Source: Candidatus Glassiibacteriota bacterium (GTDB lineage Bacteria > Gemmatimonadota > Glassbacteria > GWA2-58-10). From it: a stretch of 10,342 bases of DNA. The stretch spans positions 1-10,342 of the forward strand of contig JAUVUV010000043.1 of NCBI GenBank assembly GCA_030604975.1, given 5' to 3'. The notes below the pieces were generated by a model that searched no databases, had not been told where the DNA came from, and saw nothing but the letters and a program-made list of their open reading frames with translations. Positions 1 to 7,159 of this stretch are shown here, piece by piece (position 1 is the stretch's first letter; every line of letters begins with the position of its first letter). The position numbers and the translations under genes were made by a program.

Positions 1-2
1 CC

Positions 3-521
3 GCGGATTTCACCGCTGCCTACACGCCGGGCCGTGTAAAGCGGGTCGTGCGGGAGCTGATCTGGCTCGGTGAGCGCTACCTTGTCGTGGTGGACAACAT
101 TTCACTTGTCGAGTGCAGATTCCAGCCCAGGGTGCTCTGGCATTACCCTGTAGCTCCGCTTCTTGAGTCGAAGCGTTTCACTGTTTCGGATGCAGGGGCA
201 CGGGCGGTGGTGAACGTGCTCGCCCCGGCCGAGGCAGTAATCGACACGGTGGCGGCTTTCACGGTGGGCACATCCCAGTACCCGCCCCGCAATCCCAACC
301 CGTCCCTGGGTGCAGGCAGGGCTGAGATCAGGGTGAGGGAAACCGGTAAATTCGATTATACGTTCGTACAGGTAATAGATGTGGCAGACAATACGGAGGC
401 GGCCCCGGCGTTTTCCCTGATCGGCAAGGCAGGTCCGAATCTTGTGAAAATCGATCTTCCAGTGGGGATGTTGACCCTCGAGGGAACTCCCGGCGCACGT
501 ACCGGGCTCGATCTGGATTAA
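3..521 (+). CDS. Heparinase II/III-family protein, C-terminal fragment (5' end outside window)
   Basis: The frame is open from the window edge: codons from position 3 read A-D-F-T-A-A-Y-T-P-G-R-V-K-R-V-V straight into a GTG at 48, so that GTG is internal and the gene starts to the left of the window. The 172 visible residues end at a TAA at 519-521. The stretch around ERYLVVVDNISL, followed by FQPRVLWHYPVAP, is typical of the C-terminal beta-sandwich of heparinase II/III-type polysaccharide lyases. In that family this part follows the alpha/alpha-toroid catalytic domain and helps position long acidic glycans such as heparan sulfate or alginate-like polymers. The catalytic residues lie outside the window, so substrate and activity cannot be judged. 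It converges on the minus-strand block and is probably an unrelated neighbouring locus. The family call rests on the general pattern of this domain; another beta-sandwich carbohydrate-active enzyme is the main alternative. Confidence 0.75.
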   Translation, partial: ADFTAAYTPGRVKRVVRELIWLGERYLVVVDNISLVECRFQPRVLWHYPVAPLLESKRFTVSDAGARAVVNVLAPAEAVIDTVAAFTVGTSQYPPRNPNPSLGAGRAEIRVRETGKFDYTFVQVIDVADNTEAAPAFSLIGKAGPNLVKIDLPVGMLTLEGTPGARTGLDLD

Positions 522-541
522 AACATGAAATCAGTCTGAAT

Positions 542-574
542 TTCCGGGACGGAACATTTCGCCTTGTCAGGCGA
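542..574. terminator. Possible bidirectional terminator in convergent gap (two small hairpins)
   Basis: Two perfect inverted repeats sit back to back between the convergent stop codons. TTCCG/CGGAA has a 3-nt loop (542-554), and TCGCCT/AGGCGA has a 4-nt loop TGTC (559-574). Neither is followed by a proper T-run on either strand, so intrinsic termination is only a possibility. The location, in the 62-bp gap between a plus-strand and a minus-strand gene end, is the main argument. Confidence 0.25.
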
Positions 575-583
575 TACCATACC

Positions 584-1294
584 TTACCCGTTCTCCCGCG
601 CCACAGTTTGCCCGGAATCACTTTTTACCCCTTCCAGGCCGACATGGGTAATAAAAAACGAACGCGCTCTGGTTACAGCGCCTTTTATCCTGCCGACAAT
701 GCCGGCCATTTCCTGGCGGGTGAAGCCTGCGCGAAGAGACTCCCGGTACATATCTTTCATTATCTCATCATAGCGGAAACCGAATATCCGGACGTACCAT
801 TCCAGCAGAAAGCCGGGCGGCCTTCTCAGGTCCCGGATAATAAAGCAGCAGCCCCGCTTTGTGACTCGAATGATCCCCTGCACAGTGATCAGCGGATCGA
901 CCAGGTGATGGAACATTGAGTGGCTGTAAACCAAGTCGAAAGAGTCGTCTTTGAACGGAAGGGTTTTTGCATCCCCTATGACCAGCAATATGCGGTCCTG
1001 GTGCTCCTCATCGGCGATATTCTGCCTGGCTCTTTCCAGCATATTCAGGGATAAGTCCATTGCCACGATTACAGCCGAGGGCAGCTTGTGAATCATGCGG
1101 ATCGGCACGTTCGCGGTTCCGGTTCCTACATCCAGGATAAGAGGGTTTTTCGTCTTTCTGACTTTGGCAAGCAGTTTGAGACAGCGGCGGACGAATAATT
1201 CCTCGACTGTTCGAAGAAACCTTTTAGATACAATGTCGTAGGAGACAACTTCATCTCGCGAATCTTTCGCCCCTGATTCCGGTATTCTTTCCAA
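584..1294 (-). CDS. Class I SAM-dependent methyltransferase
   Basis: A 236-residue cytoplasmic protein with the Rossmann-fold methyltransferase signature. Motif I is LILDVGTGTA (residues 52-61). An acidic residue (D80 in VAMDLS) ends strand 2, as expected for binding the SAM ribose. GDAKTLPF (107-114) precedes DSFDLVYSHSMFHHL (117-131), the usual strand-4 region of Methyltransf_11/25-type enzymes. It transfers a methyl group from SAM to an unknown substrate; nothing in the sequence identifies the acceptor. The C-terminal third (about 155-236) is basic and has no recognised substrate domain. The start is the TTG at 1294, the best in-frame start after an upstream stop. It is preceded by GGGAAAG, a weak ribosome-binding site, so the N-terminus is moderately uncertain. 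It lies 143 bp downstream of the acyltransferase gene on the same strand, so it may be the last operon gene or have its own promoter. Methylation of the acyltransferase product would be inference only. Confidence 0.85.
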   Translation of the reverse strand: MERIPESGAKDSRDEVVSYDIVSKRFLRTVEELFVRRCLKLLAKVRKTKNPLILDVGTGTANVPIRMIHKLPSAVIVAMDLSLNMLERARQNIADEEHQDRILLVIGDAKTLPFKDDSFDLVYSHSMFHHLVDPLITVQGIIRVTKRGCCFIIRDLRRPPGFLLEWYVRIFGFRYDEIMKDMYRESLRAGFTRQEMAGIVGRIKGAVTRARSFFITHVGLEGVKSDSGQTVARENG

Positions 1295-1437
1295 TTTTTT
1301 CTTTCCCGCAAATTAAAATGCTCTGACCTGAAACCTCTGCTGCCTCATGTCATATGTAAGAGAACGCACAAGGAGGGAGACTCTCTTTCGAAAAATTTTT
1401 TCTTCAAATTCCGGAAATAAACATTATCTGCTCCCAA
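1295..1437 (-). other. 143-bp intergenic gap between acyltransferase and methyltransferase genes
   Basis: The gap contains no convincing ORF. It includes the AT palindrome AAAAATTTTT (1391-1400) within a longer A/T run, and a short GAGACTCTC dyad near 1377-1385. Such AT tracts often lie upstream of promoters, so a separate minus-strand promoter for the methyltransferase is possible. I could not pick out a good -35/-10 pair, and no stem followed by a T-run is visible that would end the upstream operon. Confidence 0.4.
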
Positions 1438-2313
1438 TCAGTCTTTATCATTATTGATGTGATTGAAATGGGAGCGTTTATCCACCATCAGAGTGAAAAA
1501 TTTATTTTTCTTGAAGCTATCGAAAAGCGACTCACAGGTTTTTCCGTAATTGCGCGGATTGTTGAGCAATGTTTCCATATCAGTAATCATGGCGATGGCA
1601 AGCTGATTGAAACGTTTATAGATTACCTGCCCGGTACCCGGAACGATTTTCATCCCCAATTTTTCATATTTTTTTCGTGCCCTGGGATGCACGGCGATCA
1701 AAAAATACTCGCGCGGCGGTTTGTGCAGCCAGCTATCCAAAATCAGCAAGTAGTAAAGTCCAACATCTATGCTGTGCAACCAGTATTCCGGGCGGATGGC
1801 GAGACTGGATACCTCATATGGATGTATCGAGTTATCCAGGCTACTTGATTTTTGAAAACAGCTAAAATAGGACTCGGGGAGTTGGAAAGATTCCATAATC
1901 GGGAGGGATTGGGGGCGTCTGCTTATCGATCTGATATTCGGATCGGCAGCGGTTCTGATCAGTTTTTCGATGAAAGAGGCAGTTTTACTGATTTTATCAC
2001 CGCTTATAATTCGAAGTATACCAATCAGGTCTTTTCGCCCTCCGGAGACACTATATGCGCCGAGAAATGTGGAGTGAAAGTCATAGGGATCAATATCCAG
2101 GCGATCCTTGTTTTCTCCTATGAAATTGACATAGCGGTACACCTCGTAGCGAAGGCGCAGGCAGGCCCTGACTTCTTTAGAGTTTTCGATTTTTTCGTAG
2201 CGGATTTCCTGGGGCTGGCCATACCTTTCTTCCAACACCGGAAGTTCGTGTTTTCCGGCCCTCTCCGGTATTAGCCTGTGTAAAATTTCGGGATTCAGGT
2301 GATCGGCAGCCAT
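1438..2313 (-). CDS. FeeM/LuxI-like N-acyltransferase (N-acyl amino acid synthase-type GNAT fold)
   Basis: A 291-residue protein with the pattern of the FeeM / exosortase-associated acyltransferase / AHL-synthase superfamily. LRLRYEVYRY (52-61) is the conserved N-terminal element that starts the acyl-ACP and amine pocket. DIDPYDFHSTFLGAY (73-87) matches the usual D-x-Y-D-x-H-S-x-x-F/L element, LIGILRIIS (96-104) follows, and EVSSLAIRPEYW (167-178) corresponds to the E-x-S-R-L/F-x-V element. The C-terminal half, FLIAVHPRARKKYEKLGMKIVPGTG (204-228), resembles the GNAT-like 'parallel-strand and helix' end. Known members join an acyl chain, usually from acyl-ACP, to an amino acid or homoserine-lactone precursor. 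A C-terminal tail (about 250-291) has no recognised domain, and no signal peptide or membrane segment is visible. The ATG at 2313 lies 2 nt after the radical SAM stop, with AGGG 7 nt upstream, so translation is probably coupled. GC is about 45% by hand count over 840 bp, below its neighbours. The substrate is unknown, and an acyltransferase of the exosortase-associated branch is an alternative. Confidence 0.7.
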   Translation of the reverse strand: MAADHLNPEILHRLIPERAGKHELPVLEERYGQPQEIRYEKIENSKEVRACLRLRYEVYRYVNFIGENKDRLDIDPYDFHSTFLGAYSVSGGRKDLIGILRIISGDKISKTASFIEKLIRTAADPNIRSISRRPQSLPIMESFQLPESYFSCFQKSSSLDNSIHPYEVSSLAIRPEYWLHSIDVGLYYLLILDSWLHKPPREYFLIAVHPRARKKYEKLGMKIVPGTGQVIYKRFNQLAIAMITDMETLLNNPRNYGKTCESLFDSFKKNKFFTLMVDKRSHFNHINNDKD

Positions 2314-2315
2314 GG

Positions 2316-4070
2316 TTATCCCTTATTGCTTGATGCCAGAGCGAAGCTCGCCTGGTTTACCTGCTCCTGAAGCCGGTTTATCCAGCGATAGTCGCAGGAG
2401 AGGATGGCATGCTGGGTGCGGTTTTTGAATTCGAGAACACCTTCTTTGCCCGTGTATCCAGCATTGCGCAACATCAGGAACTGCACATCGGTAATCTCTG
2501 TGACAAAGCCCCTTTTTTCGAGCGCCTGCCTGAGATCGGCGCACTCTTCGAATATCTCCCGCAGGCTCATCCCTTCGAGTTTAAGATCGATATCTGGCCA
2601 GAGGTAGAGAGGCCTGTAAAGCACGTAATCGTAAACAAGTATGTCTCGCAGGAAAGTTTCACCCAGATCGAAGCCGAAGTAATCCTTTCGTTTAAACCAC
2701 GCCGAACCCGGGAACGGCGCCGGCGGGCTGACCAGCACAGAATCCGGCTCTGTCTCCTCGATCAGCTCTATGTTCTCCTCTTTCAGCCTGTGCATAGGGA
2801 TCTTACCAAGCGTGGGAGCCGGGTAGATCAGCGAGATACCCACATCCAGGGGCAGCCCTTCGGTTTGCGAGGCTTCCCGCATGGCCGCTATCGTGTGGAC
2901 AACATCGCTGCGGGTAATCCCCTTGTTCATCACCAATTTATTGATATCATCGTCCGCGGCTTCCACCCCGAGGAAGATTGAGCGGAAGCCTGAGCGCAAC
3001 AACTGCCTGTAGGAATCGACAAGTTTTTCGTACACACCTGGATCGGCGGCAAGGGCTTCGACCCTGCCAAACATGGAGTAAAAAATGCGGATCCCCTTTT
3101 CTTCGATCAGGCGGGCGATCTGGCAGGCGTGATCGAGGAGGGTGGTGGAACCGGCATAGCGAAAAATCCCGATTCCGCGCGTAAGCATCTGCTCTATCTC
3201 TTCAACCACAGATTCGGGATTGCGGGCAGAGTAAGTGGGGTAGGAGCGGGAGTGGGTGCAGAAATTGCATTTTCCCCAGGGGCAGCCGAGAGATTCGACA
3301 ATCACGTGGATCAGTGTTTTGCCTTCGAAATTTTCATAAACTGGTAGAGCTTTCGCATTCACGTTGGATATTTCCACAGGGGAGGATTTAACCGCTCCGT
3401 TGCTCCGGTAAATAACGTTTTTCAATTGCCCAAGGGAGGCTTGCCGGGCAAGGGCTCTCAACAGGTCCTTTTTGTTTTCCGTCTGCCGGGCAAGGGCCAA
3501 AATCCCGGCCAACGCCCTCTCGCCTTCACCAGCAACGGCGATATCGAAAAGACCATCCTCAAGTACTGCTTCTTTGTAAGTCGAGGCATGGGGACCCCCG
3601 GCTACGATCAGCACCTCCGGGGCGATCTTGCGCAGGTAGCCGGCGAAATACCTGGCGGAGCGAAAGGTTTCGCCGTACCACGTTTTGATCCCGACCACGG
3701 GGCATCCCGAATTGCAAATGTATTGGGCCAGTTCACGGATCATCTTCTTCTGCCGCCATTTTTGCACCGTGGACATGAAATCCTGGCTCAGTATAAAAAG
3801 CAGCCCTACCAAGCGCTTGACCGTCTTGCCCCTGTTTTTTGACGATTCCCTCCTGGAGAACAACCAAGAGGCCAGATAACCGCTGATCCTGGCCAGTATT
3901 CGCGGGGTCATTTTCTCCCACTGGCCGCTACGAGCCCAGTCTATGACTTCCACGCTGAAACCCTGTCCCCTGATATAAGCCTTCAGAATCGCCAGGCCGT
4001 TATCCAGAAAATCGTCGCCGGGAGAGCGGCGTCTCGTGGCAATTGAGTTCCATAAGATCAAATCAGCCAT
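2316..4070 (-). CDS. Radical SAM enzyme with degenerate B12-binding-type N-terminal domain
   Basis: A 584-residue cytoplasmic protein. Residues 1-190 look like the Rossmann-type cobalamin-binding domain found before many radical SAM domains: an N-terminal strand, then GLAILKAYIRGQGFSVEVID (25-44), VVGIKTWYGETF (125-136), VLIVAGGPHAS (153-163) and FDIAVAGEGERAL (175-187). The DxHxxG cobalamin-ligand motif is not seen. A basic segment (about 62-112) interrupts the domain. The radical SAM domain begins at ESLGCPWGKCNFCTH (259-273), with cysteines 263, 268 and 271 in CX4CX2C spacing; these should bind the [4Fe-4S] cluster that cleaves SAM. The IFLGVEAADDDINKLVMNKGIT stretch (365-386) is the usual Elp3/MiaB-like GxE strand and helix. 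The C-terminal 120 residues are unassigned. Known relatives methylate, rearrange or thiolate their substrates, but the reaction here cannot be inferred. The ATG at 4070 has AAGGA about 8 nt upstream and lies 4 nt after the previous stop. Confidence 0.88.
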   Translation of the reverse strand: MADLILWNSIATRRRSPGDDFLDNGLAILKAYIRGQGFSVEVIDWARSGQWEKMTPRILARISGYLASWLFSRRESSKNRGKTVKRLVGLLFILSQDFMSTVQKWRQKKMIRELAQYICNSGCPVVGIKTWYGETFRSARYFAGYLRKIAPEVLIVAGGPHASTYKEAVLEDGLFDIAVAGEGERALAGILALARQTENKKDLLRALARQASLGQLKNVIYRSNGAVKSSPVEISNVNAKALPVYENFEGKTLIHVIVESLGCPWGKCNFCTHSRSYPTYSARNPESVVEEIEQMLTRGIGIFRYAGSTTLLDHACQIARLIEEKGIRIFYSMFGRVEALAADPGVYEKLVDSYRQLLRSGFRSIFLGVEAADDDINKLVMNKGITRSDVVHTIAAMREASQTEGLPLDVGISLIYPAPTLGKIPMHRLKEENIELIEETEPDSVLVSPPAPFPGSAWFKRKDYFGFDLGETFLRDILVYDYVLYRPLYLWPDIDLKLEGMSLREIFEECADLRQALEKRGFVTEITDVQFLMLRNAGYTGKEGVLEFKNRTQHAILSCDYRWINRLQEQVNQASFALASSNKG

Positions 4071-4074
4071 AGTA

Positions 4075-5112
4075 TTATTCCTTATTACTACTGGATTTTG
4101 ACCAGTGGCTATCCCCGTTTTCGTTCAACCATGCAACGAATATTCTCACAAGCGCTGGATCCCACATCTGTCCTGCCCTGTTTTCCAGCTCTTCTATCGC
4201 CTTTCCCCTGGAGAAGGCCTGTCTATATGGCCTGGTGGAGGTCATTGCGTCATAACTGTCCGCAATAGCCACGATCCTGGCGCAAAAGGGAATTTGCTCA
4301 CCCTTGAGGCCTCTGGGATAGCCAGTGCCGTCGTAACGCTCGTGATGGTAAAGTACCACATCGCGGACCCCACTCAAGCAGCGCAGGGGGGCAAGAATTT
4401 TTTCTCCCTCCTCCGGGTGCAAAAAAATTCTCTCGAATTCATCCCGATTCAGGCGACCGGGTTTGTTGAGCACATTGTCCGGGACCCCGATTTTTCCGAT
4501 ATCGTGAAGGATACCTGCCATTCGTAAGATCTTCTGCTCGGCTTCCGAGATCCCTGTCGCCTGGGCCAGGGCCACCGAGTAGCCGGAAACCCGTTCATTA
4601 TGACCCTCGGTGTACTTGTCTTTGGCCTCGATTGCGTTGGCCAGGGCAGCGATCACGTTGTCGGCTTTGTCAAGAAGGTCGTTCAGGTGTTTCATCCGGA
4701 GGAGCGATCTGACACGGGCCCGTAGTTCGGCGATATTGATCGGCTTGTTGATAAAATCATCCGCGCCTGCTTCAATAGCCCTGATTTTTTCTTCATGGCT
4801 GTGCACGGCAGTGATCAAGACCACCGGGATCAGGCGAGTGTCCTCGTTGCTTTTAAGTATGCGGCAGACCTCAAGTCCGTTCAACTTGGGCATCATCATG
4901 TCGAGCAGAATCAGGTCGGGCCTTTCGTCGCGGACTTTCCGAAGTGCTTCCCGGCCATCCCTGGCCTCCAGTGGCGCATACCCCTCCTTGCGCAGGAGAA
5001 AAACAAGTCCGTTGCGGATCGAGACTTCGTCATCGACAACAAGCACACTTGAAGTGAAATTTTTGTTTTGTGCTTTCTGACAATCCGTGGTTACCGAGAT
5101 CAAATTCGCCAT
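4075..5112 (-). CDS. Response regulator with HD-GYP c-di-GMP phosphodiesterase output (RpfG-like architecture)
   Basis: A 345-residue, two-domain cytoplasmic protein. The receiver (about 22-140) has the acidic pair D27/D28, phospho-acceptor D71 in LILLDMMMPK, T101 and K123 (INKPIN). After a linker helix, an HD-GYP domain (about 150-330) carries its signature residues: H171 in YTEGHNERVSGYS, the HD pair H203/D204 in GILHDIGKIGVPD, H232, H256/H257 and DGTGYPRGLKGEQIP (261-275) with the GYP triplet at 264-266, then ADSYDAMTSTRPYR (284-297). The metal-binding set appears complete, so it should hydrolyse c-di-GMP when the receiver is phosphorylated (family knowledge). The ATG at 5112 lies 3 nt after the preceding stop, with GGAG about 7 nt upstream. 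It has no DNA-binding domain, so its output is enzymatic. It is probably controlled by the co-encoded histidine kinase. Confidence 0.95.
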   Translation of the reverse strand: MANLISVTTDCQKAQNKNFTSSVLVVDDEVSIRNGLVFLLRKEGYAPLEARDGREALRKVRDERPDLILLDMMMPKLNGLEVCRILKSNEDTRLIPVVLITAVHSHEEKIRAIEAGADDFINKPINIAELRARVRSLLRMKHLNDLLDKADNVIAALANAIEAKDKYTEGHNERVSGYSVALAQATGISEAEQKILRMAGILHDIGKIGVPDNVLNKPGRLNRDEFERIFLHPEEGEKILAPLRCLSGVRDVVLYHHERYDGTGYPRGLKGEQIPFCARIVAIADSYDAMTSTRPYRQAFSRGKAIEELENRAGQMWDPALVRIFVAWLNENGDSHWSKSSSNKE

Positions 5113-5115
5113 TAT

Positions 5116-5508
5116 TTACTCCATCGAGCGGTTATCTCCAAGAAGACCTTTGATAATCTTTATTAACTCCCTGTATTCGAACGGCTTGGTCATGTAGTAA
5201 TCGCCGCCTGCCTCAATGCCTTCGTTCTGTTCCTTGAGCTGTCCCTTGGCCGAGAGAAAAAGAATCTTGACCGCCCGGGTCGCGGGATTTTTCCGCAGGA
5301 TCCGGCAGATCTCGAGTCCGGACATCCCTTGCATCATGACATCAAGAACCACTAGCGCCGGCCGGTGTTCGACCACCATACGCAACGCCTCATTACCATC
5401 AGCTGCCTCCACCGGCTCTAAGCCGACGTTTCTCAGGCACATCGACAGGCCCATCCGTAGGGCTTTCTCATCATCGACAATCAGAATCTTATTCAGATCG
5501 AGTTCCAT
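5116..5508 (-). CDS. Single-domain response regulator (CheY-like receiver)
   Basis: A 130-residue receiver with no output domain. The acidic pair is D12/D13 (LIVDDEKALR), the phospho-acceptor is D56 (VVLDVMMQGMSGLEICRI), S86 takes the Thr/Ser switch position and K108 the conserved lysine (YYMTKPFEYRELI). The start ATG at 5508 overlaps the 3' end of the kinase gene by 20 nt, a typical sign of translational coupling and a functional pair. A lone receiver can serve as a phosphate sink, as an intermediate in a phosphorelay or as a CheY-type effector that binds a partner. Here it sits between a kinase and a second receiver protein, so it may share or buffer phosphate (inference). It resembles the receiver of the HD-GYP protein in motif layout (both have SGLEICRIL/NGLEVCRIL after the acceptor), suggesting duplication. 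Confidence 0.93.
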   Translation of the reverse strand: MELDLNKILIVDDEKALRMGLSMCLRNVGLEPVEAADGNEALRMVVEHRPALVVLDVMMQGMSGLEICRILRKNPATRAVKILFLSAKGQLKEQNEGIEAGGDYYMTKPFEYRELIKIIKGLLGDNRSME

Positions 5509-7156
5509 GCTCTGTGGCCTTTTCTGCTTTTTTCGTTATGTTTAATGAACGATCAGCCGTGGGCAGGGTGAAAAAAACCGTGGTACCTTGACCAAGTTCG
5601 CTTTCGATCCAGATTTCGCCGTTGAGCCTTTCGATAATCGATTTGCAAATGGTCATGCCCAGCCCGGTGCCCTCAGCGTGGTGGTCGATACTCCCCAGGT
5701 GACTGAACCTGTCGAAGACCTTGTGAATATCTTCTTTACTGATTCCCTGGCCGGTGTCCGTAATCACAACTTTCCCTATCCCGTCGCCACTGCTGAGCGA
5801 AACAGTGATGCTGCCGCCTTCCGGGGTGAATTTTACTGCATTGGAGATAACATTGGTCAGCACCTGGATTATTCTGTCCCTGTCACCCCACAAGCGGAAA
5901 CCTTTTCCCACATTCTCGCAGATTAGATTTATTCCTTTGCTTTCTATTGTCGGGCGCATACCAGAGAGAGTATCATTAAGCAATTCCTCGAAATTCAACT
6001 TTTCAAGCTTGAACGGCATCCGGCCCGCCTCGATTTTCGACAGGTCGAGAACGTCGTTTATCAGGCGAGTCAGCCGCTTGCAGTTTTCCACAATCGTGGT
6101 CAGAAATTCATTCCGTGCTTCCGGGGAGTCGTCCAGCCCGTCCAGCATCATTTCCGAATAGAGCAGTACCGAACTCAGGGGGGTGCGCAACTCGTGGGAA
6201 ACCAGCGCAAGGAAATCATCCTTTGCCGTGTCCAGGGTTTTCAGGGCCTCGTAAGCCTTTTCCAGCTCACGGTGCTTTTCCTCGAGTTCTTTTGTCCTTT
6301 CGTGGACCTTTGCCTCCAGTTCACGGTTCCAGGCCTTGATCCTCTCCCTGGAGACTTTCAGCTGCCTGATCATGTGATTGAACGAACTTGCCAGTATGCC
6401 GATTTCATCTGCCCTGTTTACCGGAACGATCAGGTCGAGGTTATCCTGAGCCACCGCCCTGGTGGCATCGGCGAGCCGGTATATCGGCGCTACAACACTG
6501 CGAACCAGATAGATTATAGCCAGCACACCGAGCGAAACCATGATCAGGGTGATTATCACCGCCCGCCTGGTGCCTGCCGAGAGGGCGGCGTTCATGCTGT
6601 CCAGGGAAACATCCAGTATCGCGTAGCCGAGTTTCTCACTGTAGGCTGCGGTCTCTCCCTGCTCGGCGTTATCCGGCGAGGAGAAGATCAGAACCTCATC
6701 GCTGTCGGCCGCCTTTCGTTCGATTTCGATCAGGGCGATCATTCTCCAGACATCCTTGCGCCTGCTGGGGATCCATTTCCGTAGCTGAAGGGAGTCCAGT
6801 TCGGCTGCGAAACCAACCTGTTCGCCCAGCCGGCTGGTGTCCTGGTGCGCCAAAATCCAACCGTCCAGATCCACTATATAAGCGTCTTCGATATCGCTTT
6901 CCTTTTCCACTCCCGCAACCAGCTTATGCATGGTCCTCGTATCGTGGGACAAAACCGCATACTGGCTGTTGAACGCCATGTTGCTCGCCAGTGAGCGTGC
7001 CCTTTTGCTCAATTCCTCCATCAGCGAGCTTTTCTGCCTGTTGATAAAGAAGGTGGTCAGGATAATCGAGATCGCGCTCAGAAGCATCACCACAGCCAGG
7101 ATCGACTTAGTGCCCAGCCGCATATTGGCCGCTTTTTTCAACATTGACAATAACAT
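5489..7156 (-). CDS. Membrane sensor histidine kinase with periplasmic domain and HAMP
   Basis: A 555-residue inner-membrane kinase. TM1 is about residues 15-38 and TM2 about 198-220. The loop between them (about 40-197) should be periplasmic and contains a PAS-like/Cache-like stretch, EDAYIVDLDGWILAHQDTSRLG (90-111). A HAMP linker (about 215-270, with P223 and a DEIGILASSFNHM element at 250-262) leads into a coiled coil (275-310). The HisKA box SHELRTPLSS has phospho-His321, and the ATPase domain shows N435/N439 (VLTNVISNAVKFTP), DTGQGI (467-472) and GTGLGM (496-501). All catalytic motifs are intact. It autophosphorylates and passes phosphate to receivers, most likely the two encoded just downstream. 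The start ATG at 7156 lies 3 nt after the binding-protein stop, with GGAAG upstream; an ATG four codons further in is an alternative. Its ligand is unknown, and the adjacent binding protein is the natural candidate partner. Confidence 0.95.
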   Translation of the reverse strand: MLLSMLKKAANMRLGTKSILAVVMLLSAISIILTTFFINRQKSSLMEELSKRARSLASNMAFNSQYAVLSHDTRTMHKLVAGVEKESDIEDAYIVDLDGWILAHQDTSRLGEQVGFAAELDSLQLRKWIPSRRKDVWRMIALIEIERKAADSDEVLIFSSPDNAEQGETAAYSEKLGYAILDVSLDSMNAALSAGTRRAVIITLIMVSLGVLAIIYLVRSVVAPIYRLADATRAVAQDNLDLIVPVNRADEIGILASSFNHMIRQLKVSRERIKAWNRELEAKVHERTKELEEKHRELEKAYEALKTLDTAKDDFLALVSHELRTPLSSVLLYSEMMLDGLDDSPEARNEFLTTIVENCKRLTRLINDVLDLSKIEAGRMPFKLEKLNFEELLNDTLSGMRPTIESKGINLICENVGKGFRLWGDRDRIIQVLTNVISNAVKFTPEGGSITVSLSSGDGIGKVVITDTGQGISKEDIHKVFDRFSHLGSIDHHAEGTGLGMTICKSIIERLNGEIWIESELGQGTTVFFTLPTADRSLNITKKAEKATEHGTRSE

Positions 7157-7159
7157 CGT

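Noticed and set aside
328..621. Minus-strand open frame across the heparinase end and convergent gap
   Set aside because: It overlaps two supported genes, and the translation is Arg/Pro-rich with no family resemblance.
1370..1379. Strong Shine-Dalgarno-like AAGGAGGGAG on the + strand in the 143-bp gap
   Set aside because: No start codon with an open frame follows at usable spacing on the + strand, so it is probably chance.
6194..6784. Long + strand open frame opposite the histidine kinase gene
   Set aside because: The kinase on the other strand has all catalytic motifs intact. The antisense translation is low-complexity Pro/Gly/Arg-rich with no domain.
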